Positions 1 through 7,204 of a stretch of DNA of 64,000 nt are shown in pieces. Below the pieces are notes generated by a model. That model was not told where the DNA came from. It searched no databases and was given only the letters and a program-made list of their open reading frames with translations. Origin of the DNA: DATLGB01 sp037724045 (GTDB lineage Bacteria; Actinomycetota; Thermoleophilia; Solirubrobacterales; Solirubrobacteraceae); the NCBI GenBank assembly GCA_037724045.1, contig JBBJOW010000006.1:32305-96304 (forward strand). The letters are read 5' to 3'. The position numbers and the translations under genes were made by a program. Numbering within the stretch: position 1 is the stretch's first letter; every line of letters starts with the position of its first letter.

Positions 1-821
1 CCCGCGGCCATCTTGGCCACCAGTGACGCGCCGCCGCCCCCGCCACCCAGCAGCTGGGCGAGCAGGGCAGCCGCGGCAGCCGCGGGCAGCGGTGGTGCGA
101 GCAGCGCGAGGTCGGTCTGGCGAAGCGCGATCGCGTCGCGCAGCGCGCGGCAGTCCTCGCAGCCGCGCAGGTGCGCGCGCACGGTCCGGGCGCGCAGGCG
201 CCGGCCGTCGTGTTCGGAGATCAGGGCACGGACCTCAGCGCAGTCCATGGCCCGGCCCCGTTCGGATTCCTGCAGGCTCAGCCGCGCCTCGAGGATCGCC
301 TGCTTGGCCTTGTCCGGGCCGACGCCGAGCGCCGTGCCGATCTCCGCGTGCGAGAGCCCGCTCAGCTCGCGCATGACCAGCGCGCCGCGCTGGCGCTCCG
401 GGAGAGCCTGCAGGTCGCTCACGAGCAGCGAGAGGCGACGTCGGTCCTCCAGCGTCGCGTCCAGATCGGGCCCGACCGCCGTGTCCGCGAGCTCGGTCGT
501 CGGACGTCGCCGGCGCAGGGCGGAGACCGCCTCGTTGTGGGCGATCCGGAACAGCCACGGCCGCAGCGGCGCCTCGGGCACGGCACGGCGCAGCGCCACG
601 AGCGCGTTGGTCATCACCGACTGCAGGACGTCGTGCGCGTCGTGCTCCTCGCGCACGACCGTCAGGCAGTAGCGAAACAGGGGCGCCTGGTAGCGGCGGT
701 AGATCGCAGCGAAGGCTCGCTCGTCGCCCGCGGAGACCAGCCTGACCAGCCGGTCGTCGGACAGCACGCGCAGGTGGGGGCTGGCGCGCGAGCCCGGGCG
801 GGCGATGGCGTTTGCGCTCAT
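1..821 (-). CDS. ECF-type RNA polymerase sigma factor with C-terminal zinc-finger-like segment (partial, runs off the left edge)
   Basis: The ATG at 821 opens a frame that is still open at base 1 (273 complete codons visible). Residues about 20-95 look like sigma region 2 (DERAFAAIYRRYQAPLFRYC, then a PWLFRIAHNEA segment). Residues about 130-185 look like region 4 (LPERQRGALVMRELSGLSHA, followed by EIGTALGVG), the -35-binding helix-turn-helix. A segment MDCAEVRALISEHDGRRL followed by HLRGCEDCRAL then resembles an anti-sigma zinc finger (H-x3-C-x2-C), so sensor and sigma parts may be fused. An Ala/Gly-rich tail follows up to the edge. The start overlaps the stop of the preceding small ORF in an ATGA, which suggests translational coupling. 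The regulon cannot be told from here. Confidence 0.85.
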   Translation of the reverse strand, partial: MSANAIARPGSRASPHLRVLSDDRLVRLVSAGDERAFAAIYRRYQAPLFRYCLTVVREEHDAHDVLQSVMTNALVALRRAVPEAPLRPWLFRIAHNEAVSALRRRRPTTELADTAVGPDLDATLEDRRRLSLLVSDLQALPERQRGALVMRELSGLSHAEIGTALGVGPDKAKQAILEARLSLQESERGRAMDCAEVRALISEHDGRRLRARTVRAHLRGCEDCRALRDAIALRQTDLALLAPPLPAAAAAALLAQLLGGGGGGASLVAKMAA

Positions 822-1126
822 GCGGCACGTATGACACCAGACCGCGGCGCTTCGTCACACACCGCGTCGACGATGTGTCCGAGTACGTCCCACTCGACGA
901 AGTAGAGGCCGTCGTGCTTTTCGGCGTGCGAGGTGAAGAAGACCCCGTCCGTCGTCGCGGCGAACACGTAACGGTGGATCAGCAGTCCGCACAGGCGCAG
1001 GGTCGGCAGCCAGTCCTGCCGGGAGAACGCCAGCTCGTACGCGCCCTCCCAGTCGTCCTGGGAGGCCGCCGCGTCCGCGCGCCGCGGGTGCAGGCGGGCC
1101 GGCCACGCCCGGCGCTGAAGGTTCAT
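818..1126 (-). CDS. Hypothetical protein, 102 aa, coupled to the ECF sigma factor
   Basis: A short ORF whose TGA overlaps the ATG of the sigma gene (ATGA), and whose own ATG overlaps the TGA of the small ORF before it. The N-terminus is Arg/Ala rich; the rest is a mixed soluble sequence with aromatic residues (DDWEGAYELAF, HRYVFAATTDGVFF, DGLYFVEWDVLGHI). No membrane segment or motif that I recognise. The two tight overlaps and in-operon position are the main reasons to think it is real; I do not assign a function. It could be an accessory protein of the sigma factor. Confidence 0.5.
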   Translation of the reverse strand: MNLQRRAWPARLHPRRADAAASQDDWEGAYELAFSRQDWLPTLRLCGLLIHRYVFAATTDGVFFTSHAEKHDGLYFVEWDVLGHIVDAVCDEAPRSGVIRAA

Positions 1127-1242
1127 GGAGACCCCTCGTCGGCCTCGGAGAGCTTGCGGATCGTCAGCGCGAGCCAGAGGACTCCCTGGGTGGCGGCGAG
1201 TGGGTCCGCCGAGGGCTGGGCGGAGCGTTGCAGGCTCGCCAT
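1123..1242 (-). CDS. Small ORF, 39 aa, first of a three-ORF overlapping chain
   Basis: An ATG at 1242 opens a 39-codon frame (starts MASLQRSAQPSADPL) ending in a TGA that overlaps the next ATG by ATGA. The central part (QGVLWLALTIRKL) could be an amphipathic or short hydrophobic helix. An AGGA lies about 14 bases upstream of the start, a long spacing. Evidence is limited to the overlap pattern, so it may be only a leader ORF for the sigma operon. Confidence 0.3.
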   Translation of the reverse strand: MASLQRSAQPSADPLAATQGVLWLALTIRKLSEADEGSP

Positions 1243-1341
1243 CAGCTCAGGTGTCCTGCGGAAGATCATTCCCAGGTCACGCGCCCGGGCCGCAAGAGTC
1301 GGGATCTATCGCCCCGAACGTGGAAGACTGCGTCAGACACC

Positions 1342-2724
1342 GTGCGCCGCACCAAGATCGTCGCCACCCTCGGACCCGCCACCCAGACCCCTGAGCGGCT
1401 CGACGCGCTGCTGACCGCCGGGGTCGACTGCGTGCGGATCAACTGCTCGCACGGGACGCGCGAGGAGCAGGGCGCACGCTGCGAGGCGGCACGGGCGGCG
1501 GCGCAGCGCGCCGGGCGGCCGCTCGGCGTGCTCTTCGATCTTCAGGGTCCCAAGCTGCGCCTCAGCGCCCGGACCGAGGCGCGGATGGTGCGCCCCGGCG
1601 AGGCGGTGACCTTCGGGCCCGACCACCTCACCGTCGACTTCCCCGGCTTCGCGGCGCTCGTGACCGGGCGCTCCGAGGTGGTGCTCGGCGATGGCATCCC
1701 CCGCTTCATGGTCACCGGCATCGACGGCGACCGCGTGCACGCCCTGGCGGCCACCGGCGGTGCGGTCACCGCGCGCAAGGGCGTCAACGTCACCTACGCC
1801 CGCCCCAACCTGCCGGCACTGACCGAGAAGGACGTCGCCGACCTCGCCTTCGCCGCAGAGATGCGCGCGGACTTCGTCGCGCTCTCCTTCGTGCGCTCCG
1901 CCGCCGACGTGGTGGACCTGCGCGACCGGCTGCGCGCCCTGGGCAGCCGCGCGCGCACCATCGCCAAGATCGAGAAGATCGAGGCCTACGAGCACCTCGA
2001 CGACATCCTCGCCGTCACCGACGGGATCATGGTGGCGCGCGGCGACTACGGCGTCGAGGCCGGCGTCGCCCGCGTGCCGCTGATGCAGAAGGACGCGATC
2101 TTCCGCGCCACGCAGTGGGGCAAGTTCGTCATCACCGCCACGCAGATGCTCGAGTCGATGATCCACGCACCGGAGCCGACGCGCGCCGAGGCCGCGGACG
2201 TCGCCAATGCCGTCATCGACGGGACGTCGGCGGTGATGCTCTCGGCGGAGACCGGCGTCGGGGACTTCCCGGTCGAGGCCGTGCGCGCGATGGCCGAGAT
2301 CGCCCATGCGGCGGAGGAGTCGCCGGTCATCCACGGGCGCTGCCGTGTCGTCGACCACGACACGGCCGCGGCGTCGGTCCTGCACGCGGCAGTGCAGCTG
2401 GCCGAGGATCTCGACGTCGCCGCCCTCGTCATCCCGACCGCGACCGGCGGCGGGGCGCGGGCGTGCTCGAAGTACCGGCCCGACCGCCCGATCGTGGCGC
2501 TCGTGCACGACGACGGCGTCGCGGCGCAGATGACGCTCGAGTGGGGCGTCCGGGTGGGGATGATGGACGTGGCCGAGAACGTCGACGACCTCGTCGAGGA
2601 CGCGCTGACCTGCGCGCGCGACGTCGCCGGCATCAAGAGCGGGGAAAGCGTGGTGCTGACGGCCGGGCGGCGTACGGGCACGCCTGGGGCGACCAGCCTG
2701 ATCATGGTGCGGGAGGTGCCGTAG
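1342..2724 (+). CDS. pyk: Pyruvate kinase
   Basis: Converts phosphoenolpyruvate and ADP to pyruvate and ATP, the last step of glycolysis, in the cytoplasm. The protein begins VRRTKIVATLGPAT, the family's standard N-terminus, which is why I choose the GTG at 1342 rather than in-frame starts up to 1228. Diagnostic motifs follow in order: RINCSHG, FDLQGPKLRL, the active-site AKIEKIEAYEHLDDI with the catalytic Lys, GIMVARGDYG for metal binding, TATQMLESM and the SAVMLSAETGVGDFP segment, then the C-terminal alpha/beta domain. About 460 residues, a normal length. The stop codon overlaps the start of the next small gene (TAGTG). Confidence 0.96.
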   Translation: MRRTKIVATLGPATQTPERLDALLTAGVDCVRINCSHGTREEQGARCEAARAAAQRAGRPLGVLFDLQGPKLRLSARTEARMVRPGEAVTFGPDHLTVDFPGFAALVTGRSEVVLGDGIPRFMVTGIDGDRVHALAATGGAVTARKGVNVTYARPNLPALTEKDVADLAFAAEMRADFVALSFVRSAADVVDLRDRLRALGSRARTIAKIEKIEAYEHLDDILAVTDGIMVARGDYGVEAGVARVPLMQKDAIFRATQWGKFVITATQMLESMIHAPEPTRAEAADVANAVIDGTSAVMLSAETGVGDFPVEAVRAMAEIAHAAEESPVIHGRCRVVDHDTAAASVLHAAVQLAEDLDVAALVIPTATGGGARACSKYRPDRPIVALVHDDGVAAQMTLEWGVRVGMMDVAENVDDLVEDALTCARDVAGIKSGESVVLTAGRRTGTPGATSLIMVREVP

Positions 2725-2978
2725 TGGGGATCTTGGACAAGCTGACGAGCCGTACGCCGCCCAAGCCGCCGCCGCCGCCGCCGGGCACGCCCGCGCAGCC
2801 GGACGTCGAGCTCGAGCGCGACGGGCAGCGGCGGCCGGTCACCGCTCGCGTGGCCACGGCTACCGAGCGTGAGCGGCTATGGCCGCGCCTGGTGGCGATG
2901 TACCCGAGCTACGACGTGTATCAGTCGCGCACCGACCGGGTGATCCCCGTCATCCTGTGCGCGCCGCGTTCGCCTTGA
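2724..2978 (+). CDS. Half-length deazaflavin (F420)-dependent nitroreductase-family protein, probably a remnant
   Basis: A GTG overlapping the pyk stop opens an 84-residue frame. After a short start (VGILDKLTSRT) and a Pro run, residues about 28-84 match the C-terminal half of the DUF385/deazaflavin nitroreductase family: RERLWPRLVAMYPSYDVYQ, then SRTDRVIPVIL. This aligns almost residue for residue with the tail of the complete family member at 4004-4417 (RERLWTRMNEEWPDYTEYQ). The N-terminal half, with the cofactor-binding part, is missing. Its last 29 bases overlap the convergent SDR gene. I read it as a decayed or truncated paralogue kept in frame; a small functional protein is possible but unlikely to bind F420. 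Confidence 0.5.
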   Translation: MGILDKLTSRTPPKPPPPPPGTPAQPDVELERDGQRRPVTARVATATERERLWPRLVAMYPSYDVYQSRTDRVIPVILCAPRSP

Positions 2979-4002
2979 AGTAGCCGACCATCGCGTCGAC
3001 GTACTCGTCGAAGCGCGGCGGGGCGAGGCCGAGCGGGCCGAGCAGGTCGACGGCGCGGCGGGTGTCGAAGGCGACGGAGTGGTTCAGGTAGGCGACCGAC
3101 TCCCGCGGCGTGCCGCCGAAGAACTGGCGCACACGCTTCGAGCGCAGGCTCGCCTCGACGAGCGCCGGCGGGACGCGGCCCTTCGGGTCGCGGCCGACGT
3201 ACGCGCGCGACAACGTCGTCACCAGGTCGCTGGTCAGCAGCGGGTCAGGGTCGACGAGGTGCAGCGTCTGGCCCTCGGCCGCCGGCAGGAACGCGGTGGC
3301 GGTGATGGCCCTGACGACGAAGTCGACCGGAACGACGTTGAAGGGCGAGTCGGAGGCGCCGAACTGCGCGACGGCCCGGCCGAAGCCCTCCATCCGCTCG
3401 ATCGTGCGCAGGATGTAGTAGGGGCCGTCGAACTTCTCCGTCTCGCCGGTCTGCGAATCGCCGACGACGATGGCGGGGCGCAGAATCGTGGTGGGGACGT
3501 GGTCGAGTGTCTCGCGCACCCAGACCTCGGCCTGGAACTTCGTCGACTCGTAGTGATTCTTGAAGTCCTGGCCCATGACGAGCTCGTGCTCGTAGACGAC
3601 CCCGTGGCGCCTGCCGGCGACGTAGGCGGTGCTGACGTAGACGTGACGCTCGAGCCGTTCGGCGGCGAGGCACAGCTCGAGCACGTTTCCGGTGCCGTCC
3701 ACGTTGACGCGCTGGGCGACATCGTCGGGCACGGCGAGGTCGTAGATCGCGGCGAGGTGGAAGACGTGGGTGACGTCGGAGGTGAGCCGCTCCCAGTCTG
3801 AGCCGCCGAGGCCCAGCCGCCGCTCGGAGATGTCGCCCTCGAGGATCTCCAGCCGGTCCTGCGCGAGCTCGCGCGCCGCGGCCGCCATGCGCGGCTCGAC
3901 CAGCGCGACGACCTGGAGATCGTCGTGCTCTGCCAGCAGCGCACGGACGAGACGCCGGCCGATGAAGCCCGGAAAGCCGGTGACGAGCGCGGTGCGGGCC
4001 AA
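2950..4002 (-). CDS. Extended short-chain dehydrogenase/reductase, thioester-reductase or epimerase-like
   Basis: 350 residues. The N-terminus MARTALVTGFPGFIGRRLV carries the NAD(P)-binding TGxxGFxG motif of extended SDRs. A VFHLAAIYDL segment, a VSTAYVAG strand and a Tyr-x3-Lys pair (HYESTKFQAE, about residue 155) give the catalytic site. The layout resembles carboxyl-terminal reductase domains and fatty acyl-CoA reductases more than sugar epimerases, but the substrate cannot be read from the sequence. The gene starts one base after the stop of the upstream nitroreductase gene, so the two are probably co-transcribed and could act on the same compound. Confidence 0.85.
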   Translation of the reverse strand: MARTALVTGFPGFIGRRLVRALLAEHDDLQVVALVEPRMAAAARELAQDRLEILEGDISERRLGLGGSDWERLTSDVTHVFHLAAIYDLAVPDDVAQRVNVDGTGNVLELCLAAERLERHVYVSTAYVAGRRHGVVYEHELVMGQDFKNHYESTKFQAEVWVRETLDHVPTTILRPAIVVGDSQTGETEKFDGPYYILRTIERMEGFGRAVAQFGASDSPFNVVPVDFVVRAITATAFLPAAEGQTLHLVDPDPLLTSDLVTTLSRAYVGRDPKGRVPPALVEASLRSKRVRQFFGGTPRESVAYLNHSVAFDTRRAVDLLGPLGLAPPRFDEYVDAMVGYFKANAARTG

Positions 4003-4003
4003 G

Positions 4004-4417
4004 CTACGCCCGCTCGAGGATGACGACGGGGATCTCGCGGTCGGTCTTCTGCTGATACTCGGTGTAGTCGGGCCACTCCTCGTTCATGCGCGTCCACAGC
4101 CGCTCGCGCTCCTCGCCCTCCGCGTCGTGGGCCGTGGCCTTGAACCGGTCGGACTTGACCTGGACTTCGACCTCGGAGTCATCCTCCATGTTGAGGTACC
4201 AGGCCGGCGGCTCGTCCGCGCCGCCCTTGGAGGCGACGATGATGAAACGGTCGTCGTCGGGCGCGTAGATCAGGGGCGCGACGCGGGGCTGGCCGGACTT
4301 GCGCCCGGTGGTGGTCAGCAGCAGGCACTGGGTGCCCTTCCAGTCGTGTCCGCGCTCGCCGTCGGTATCGATGTAGACGCGGACGTGCTCGTCGCCGAAG
4401 AGGTTGTCGTCGCTCAT
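4004..4417 (-). CDS. Nitroreductase-family deazaflavin-dependent oxidoreductase
   Basis: 137 residues, complete for this split-beta-barrel family (DUF385, Ddn-like). Visible signatures are the LLLTTTGRKSGQPRVAPLIY strand-loop that contacts the F420 phosphate and deazaflavin ring, the AWYLNMEDDSEVEVQV block and the C-terminal RERLWTRMNEEWPDYTEYQ with DREIPVVILER. Family members use reduced F420 to reduce quinones, nitro compounds or enones; the actual substrate is unknown. ATG at 4417. It lies just upstream of the SDR gene on the same strand, and a half-length paralogue lies at 2724-2978. Confidence 0.88.
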   Translation of the reverse strand: MSDDNLFGDEHVRVYIDTDGERGHDWKGTQCLLLTTTGRKSGQPRVAPLIYAPDDDRFIIVASKGGADEPPAWYLNMEDDSEVEVQVKSDRFKATAHDAEGEERERLWTRMNEEWPDYTEYQQKTDREIPVVILERA

Positions 4418-4444
4418 GGGCGGCAGACTATTCCGGTGAGCCGA

Positions 4445-4531
4445 TCAGCAGCTGTCGTAGACGTGGCCCCGGCTGCCCTTCGGGCTGACGTTGAGGTTGT
4501 CGAACTCCACCGCGTCGAAGCCCTTGCGCGC
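4445..4531 (-). pseudogene. Short gene remnant resembling a GH114-type glycosidase
   Basis: Between the alpha/beta hydrolase stop and the nitroreductase start, the minus strand reads ARKGFDAVEFDNLN and then a divergent tail ending in TGA. The KGFDAVEFDN segment is typical of the endo-alpha-1,4-polygalactosaminidase (GH114, TM1410-like) family, where it carries the catalytic acid region. Only about 28 codons remain and there is no start or barrel upstream, so this is at most a scar of a deleted gene. The resemblance is from memory of the family and could be chance. Confidence 0.3.
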
Positions 4532-5286
4532 TACGTGGACGAGCCCTCGAGCAGCAGGTCCGCGACGAGCCCGGGGTCGTCCCACATGGGCATGTGGCCG
4601 CAGCCCTCGAGCACGACGGAGCGGCTGCCGTCCGGTAGCCGGCGCGGACGGGCGACGAGGCGGTCGCGGGACGGCCAGCCGAAGGTGAGGGGAACGTCGA
4701 TGTCGTCGAGGCGCTCGAAGCGCGAAGACCGCATCGCGGAGTTGACCGCCGTAAAGCCCGGGGCCTCGACGTAGGCGCGGATCAGCGCGGCGGCGTCCTC
4801 GGGCGGCATCCGGCCGGGGTGACCGACCGTGCCGGTGAGCGCGAGGCGGCGCGCGATGGGCGACTTCATGAGGTAGGGGATCGCAGGCAGGGCGGCGCGG
4901 CCCACGCGGCGGGCCACGCTCGGCTTCGGGCCCAGCGCCCGCGGCCAGAGGCCGGCGGGGGCGATCGCGGTCACCGAGCGCACGGCGCCCAGCAGCGCGA
5001 GCTCGAGCGCCACCCAGCCGCCGAGCGAGTTGCCGGCCACGTGCGGGCGGTCGAGGCCGAGCTCGGCCAGGCCGTCGGCGACGGCGCGGGCGAGTGCCGG
5101 CGGTGACGGTGTGCTGCCGTGGTTGAGCGCGGCCGTCTGCCCGAAACCGGGCATGTCGATGGCGAGGACCTCGCGCTCGGCGGCGAGGCGCTCGAAGACC
5201 GGCTTCCAGACGTGGCGGTCCGCGCCGAGACCGTGGATGAGGACGAGCGGCGGGCCGCAGCCGGCGCGGTCGACACCGAGCGTCAC
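4531..5286 (-). CDS. Alpha/beta-fold hydrolase
   Basis: 251 residues from a GTG that overlaps the stop of the cyclopropane synthase (GTGA). The oxyanion strand VLIHGLGADRHVW, the nucleophile elbow GNSLGG (Ser about residue 93) and the C-terminal EGCGHMPMWDDP with the catalytic His are all present. The family includes lipases, esterases and C-C hydrolases. It is the last gene of a four-gene chain with cyclopropane synthase, DUF1365 and FAD oxidoreductase, so a lipid or acyl ester substrate is likely. A much earlier in-frame start exists (to 5607) but would lie inside the upstream gene and adds a non-conserved Arg-rich stretch. Confidence 0.85.
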   Translation of the reverse strand: MTLGVDRAGCGPPLVLIHGLGADRHVWKPVFERLAAEREVLAIDMPGFGQTAALNHGSTPSPPALARAVADGLAELGLDRPHVAGNSLGGWVALELALLGAVRSVTAIAPAGLWPRALGPKPSVARRVGRAALPAIPYLMKSPIARRLALTGTVGHPGRMPPEDAAALIRAYVEAPGFTAVNSAMRSSRFERLDDIDVPLTFGWPSRDRLVARPRRLPDGSRSVVLEGCGHMPMWDDPGLVADLLLEGSST

Positions 5287-6566
5287 GACGCGGCGGCGAG
5301 GTCCTGGACGACGGCGGAGACCCCGCGGACGGGCGCGCCGTGCAACGGCTTGGAGAGGAGGAGCTGCATCACCGAGATGCGGCGCTCGGCAAAGCCGGCC
5401 TCGCAGTAGGCCAGATACAGCCGCCAGATGCGGCGGAAGCGATCGTCGTAGCCGAGCGCCTCGAGCTCGTCGGTGTGGGCCTCGACGTTCTCGCGCCAGC
5501 GGCGCAGGGTCTCCGGATAGTGGGCGGTCAGATCCTCGAGGCCGGTCATGCGCAGATCGGTCCGCCGCGCGACGTTGCGCGAGATGATCTCCATCGACGG
5601 CAGGCACCCGTTGGGGAAGACGAACGCGCGGATGAACGAGCGCGACGCCTTTTCGACGTGGTAGGCGCGGTCATCCATGATGATCGCCTGCAGCAGCGCC
5701 GCGCCGTCGGGCTTGAGCAGGTGCGAGCACTGCGCGAAGAAGGTCCCGAAGTCGCGCCACCCCACCGCCTCGATCATCTCGATCGAAGCGAGCTTGTCGT
5801 AGGTGCCGGTGAGCAGTCGGTAGTCCTGGTCGACGACGGTCACCAGGTCCTCGACGCCGGCTTCGCGGACGCGCTGCTGCGCGTACTCGAACTGCTCCCG
5901 GGAGATCGTGGTCGTCGTCACGCGGCACCCGCGGGTGGTGGCAGCGTGCACGGCGAGGCCTCCCCAGCCGGTGCCGATCTCGATGACGTGGTCCTGGGGC
6001 CCGAGCTCGAGCTTCTCGCAGACCAGGTCGAGCTTGGCGACGGAGGCCTCCTCGAGCGTCATGTCCGGCCGCGCGAAGTACGCCGAGGAGTACGACATCG
6101 TCGGGTCGAGCATCAGCTCGTAGAGGTCGTTGCCGAGGTCGTAGTGCGCGGAGATGTCCTGCTTGGACTGCTGCTCGGTGTTGCGCGCCGAGCGCAGGCG
6201 CTGGAAGGGCGCGCGCAGGGGCGTGAGACGGCGGCGGACCTCGTCGAGCTCGGCGGTGTTGCGGGCCGCGACGCGGATCAGCGACGTCAGGTCCGGGCTG
6301 TCCCAGTAGCCACGGGCGTAGGCCTCGCCCATCCCGCTCGAGCCCTTCAGAAGCAGCGGCCAGGCGCGGTCGTCGTTGACGGTGACGAACGCGGACGGCC
6401 CCTCGGCGCCGCCGCCGAAGACCTTCGGGCGCCCACCCTGGGTGACGGTGAGCGAGCCCACGAAGATGCGGCTCAGCAGGCCGTGGACGACGGTGCGGGC
6501 CGCGCGCTGGCCGGGGGCCACGTTGCGACCGGCTTCGCCGGTGCGAACCTGAGGCTTCGCGATCAT
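5283..6566 (-). CDS. Cyclopropane-fatty-acyl-phospholipid synthase family methyltransferase
   Basis: 427 residues. Transfers a methyl(ene) group from S-adenosylmethionine to the double bond of an acyl chain in membrane phospholipid. The N-terminal lipid-binding part is followed by SAHYDLGNDLYELMLDPTMS and YSSAYF, the family's substrate-site signature, then the SAM motif VIEIGTGWGGLAVHAA (about residues 195-210) and SIEMIEAVGW. It overlaps DUF1365 upstream by ATGA and the hydrolase downstream by GTGA, so the four genes form one translationally coupled unit. A cyclopropane, methyl-branched or furan-type acyl product are all possible. Confidence 0.92.
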   Translation of the reverse strand: MIAKPQVRTGEAGRNVAPGQRAARTVVHGLLSRIFVGSLTVTQGGRPKVFGGGAEGPSAFVTVNDDRAWPLLLKGSSGMGEAYARGYWDSPDLTSLIRVAARNTAELDEVRRRLTPLRAPFQRLRSARNTEQQSKQDISAHYDLGNDLYELMLDPTMSYSSAYFARPDMTLEEASVAKLDLVCEKLELGPQDHVIEIGTGWGGLAVHAATTRGCRVTTTTISREQFEYAQQRVREAGVEDLVTVVDQDYRLLTGTYDKLASIEMIEAVGWRDFGTFFAQCSHLLKPDGAALLQAIIMDDRAYHVEKASRSFIRAFVFPNGCLPSMEIISRNVARRTDLRMTGLEDLTAHYPETLRRWRENVEAHTDELEALGYDDRFRRIWRLYLAYCEAGFAERRISVMQLLLSKPLHGAPVRGVSAVVQDLAAAS

Positions 6567-7204
6567 GCTGCCGCTTTCGGGTGGGGATGGCCGGGGACGC
6601 CACGCAGGCGCAGCGCCAATGCATGGGCGTAGATCAGGGGAAGCGTGTGCACCGCGCTACCGCGAAGCAGCGGCGCCAGGGCGAACGGCCGGCGGCGCAG
6701 ATTGAGCGTCGCGTCGAAGGCCTTGCCCTCGGCTCCCGCGCTTTCGATGTGCACGGACAGCGTCTCCCCCGGCTTGGGGGCTCGGAAGGCGTAGCGCTGG
6801 TCCATCGGCATCAGCGGGGAGACGTGCAGCTCCTTCGCCATGTCGTCGCCGGCGACGTAGGTGTGGCGCTCGCCCCACGGCGTGTTGGTCACCTCGGCGA
6901 GCACCGCCTCGAGCGTCTCGCCATCGTCCGCGAAGGCGTAGTAGAAGGACACCGGGTTGAATACGAAGCCGAGGGTCCGCAGCGTGGTGAGGATGCGGAC
7001 CGGGCCCGTTGTGCCGGCGCTCGCGCGGACCGCGTCGGCGGTCAGGTAGTCCGAGGCGCGGAACCAGACGAGGCCGCGCCGCGCAAGGCGCGCCGGGACC
7101 GCGTCGAGGTCGACGTAGGCGTAGGCGACCCTGTGGGCGAACTCGTTGCCGCGGACGGCGTAGCGACGGTGGCGCACGGTGCCGGTGTAGAGCGCGACAC
7201 TCAT
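6563..7204 (-). CDS. DUF1365 family protein
   Basis: 213 residues. The start MSVALYTGTVRHRRY, the LTTLRTLGFVFNPVSFYYAF block and EVTNTPWGERHTYV are characteristic of DUF1365. The family has no firmly assigned reaction but nearly always sits between a FAD-dependent amine-oxidase-like protein and a cyclopropane synthase, exactly as here, and is thought to take part in acyl-chain modification. ATGA overlaps on both sides couple it to the FAD oxidoreductase upstream and the synthase downstream. Confidence 0.9.
   Translation of the reverse strand: MSVALYTGTVRHRRYAVRGNEFAHRVAYAYVDLDAVPARLARRGLVWFRASDYLTADAVRASAGTTGPVRILTTLRTLGFVFNPVSFYYAFADDGETLEAVLAEVTNTPWGERHTYVAGDDMAKELHVSPLMPMDQRYAFRAPKPGETLSVHIESAGAEGKAFDATLNLRRRPFALAPLLRGSAVHTLPLIYAHALALRLRGVPGHPHPKAAA

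Noticed and set aside
2950..2978. Sense-antisense overlap of the half nitroreductase and SDR as regulatory
   Set aside because: Short 3'-3' overlap of 29 bases is common in dense genomes and needs no special role.
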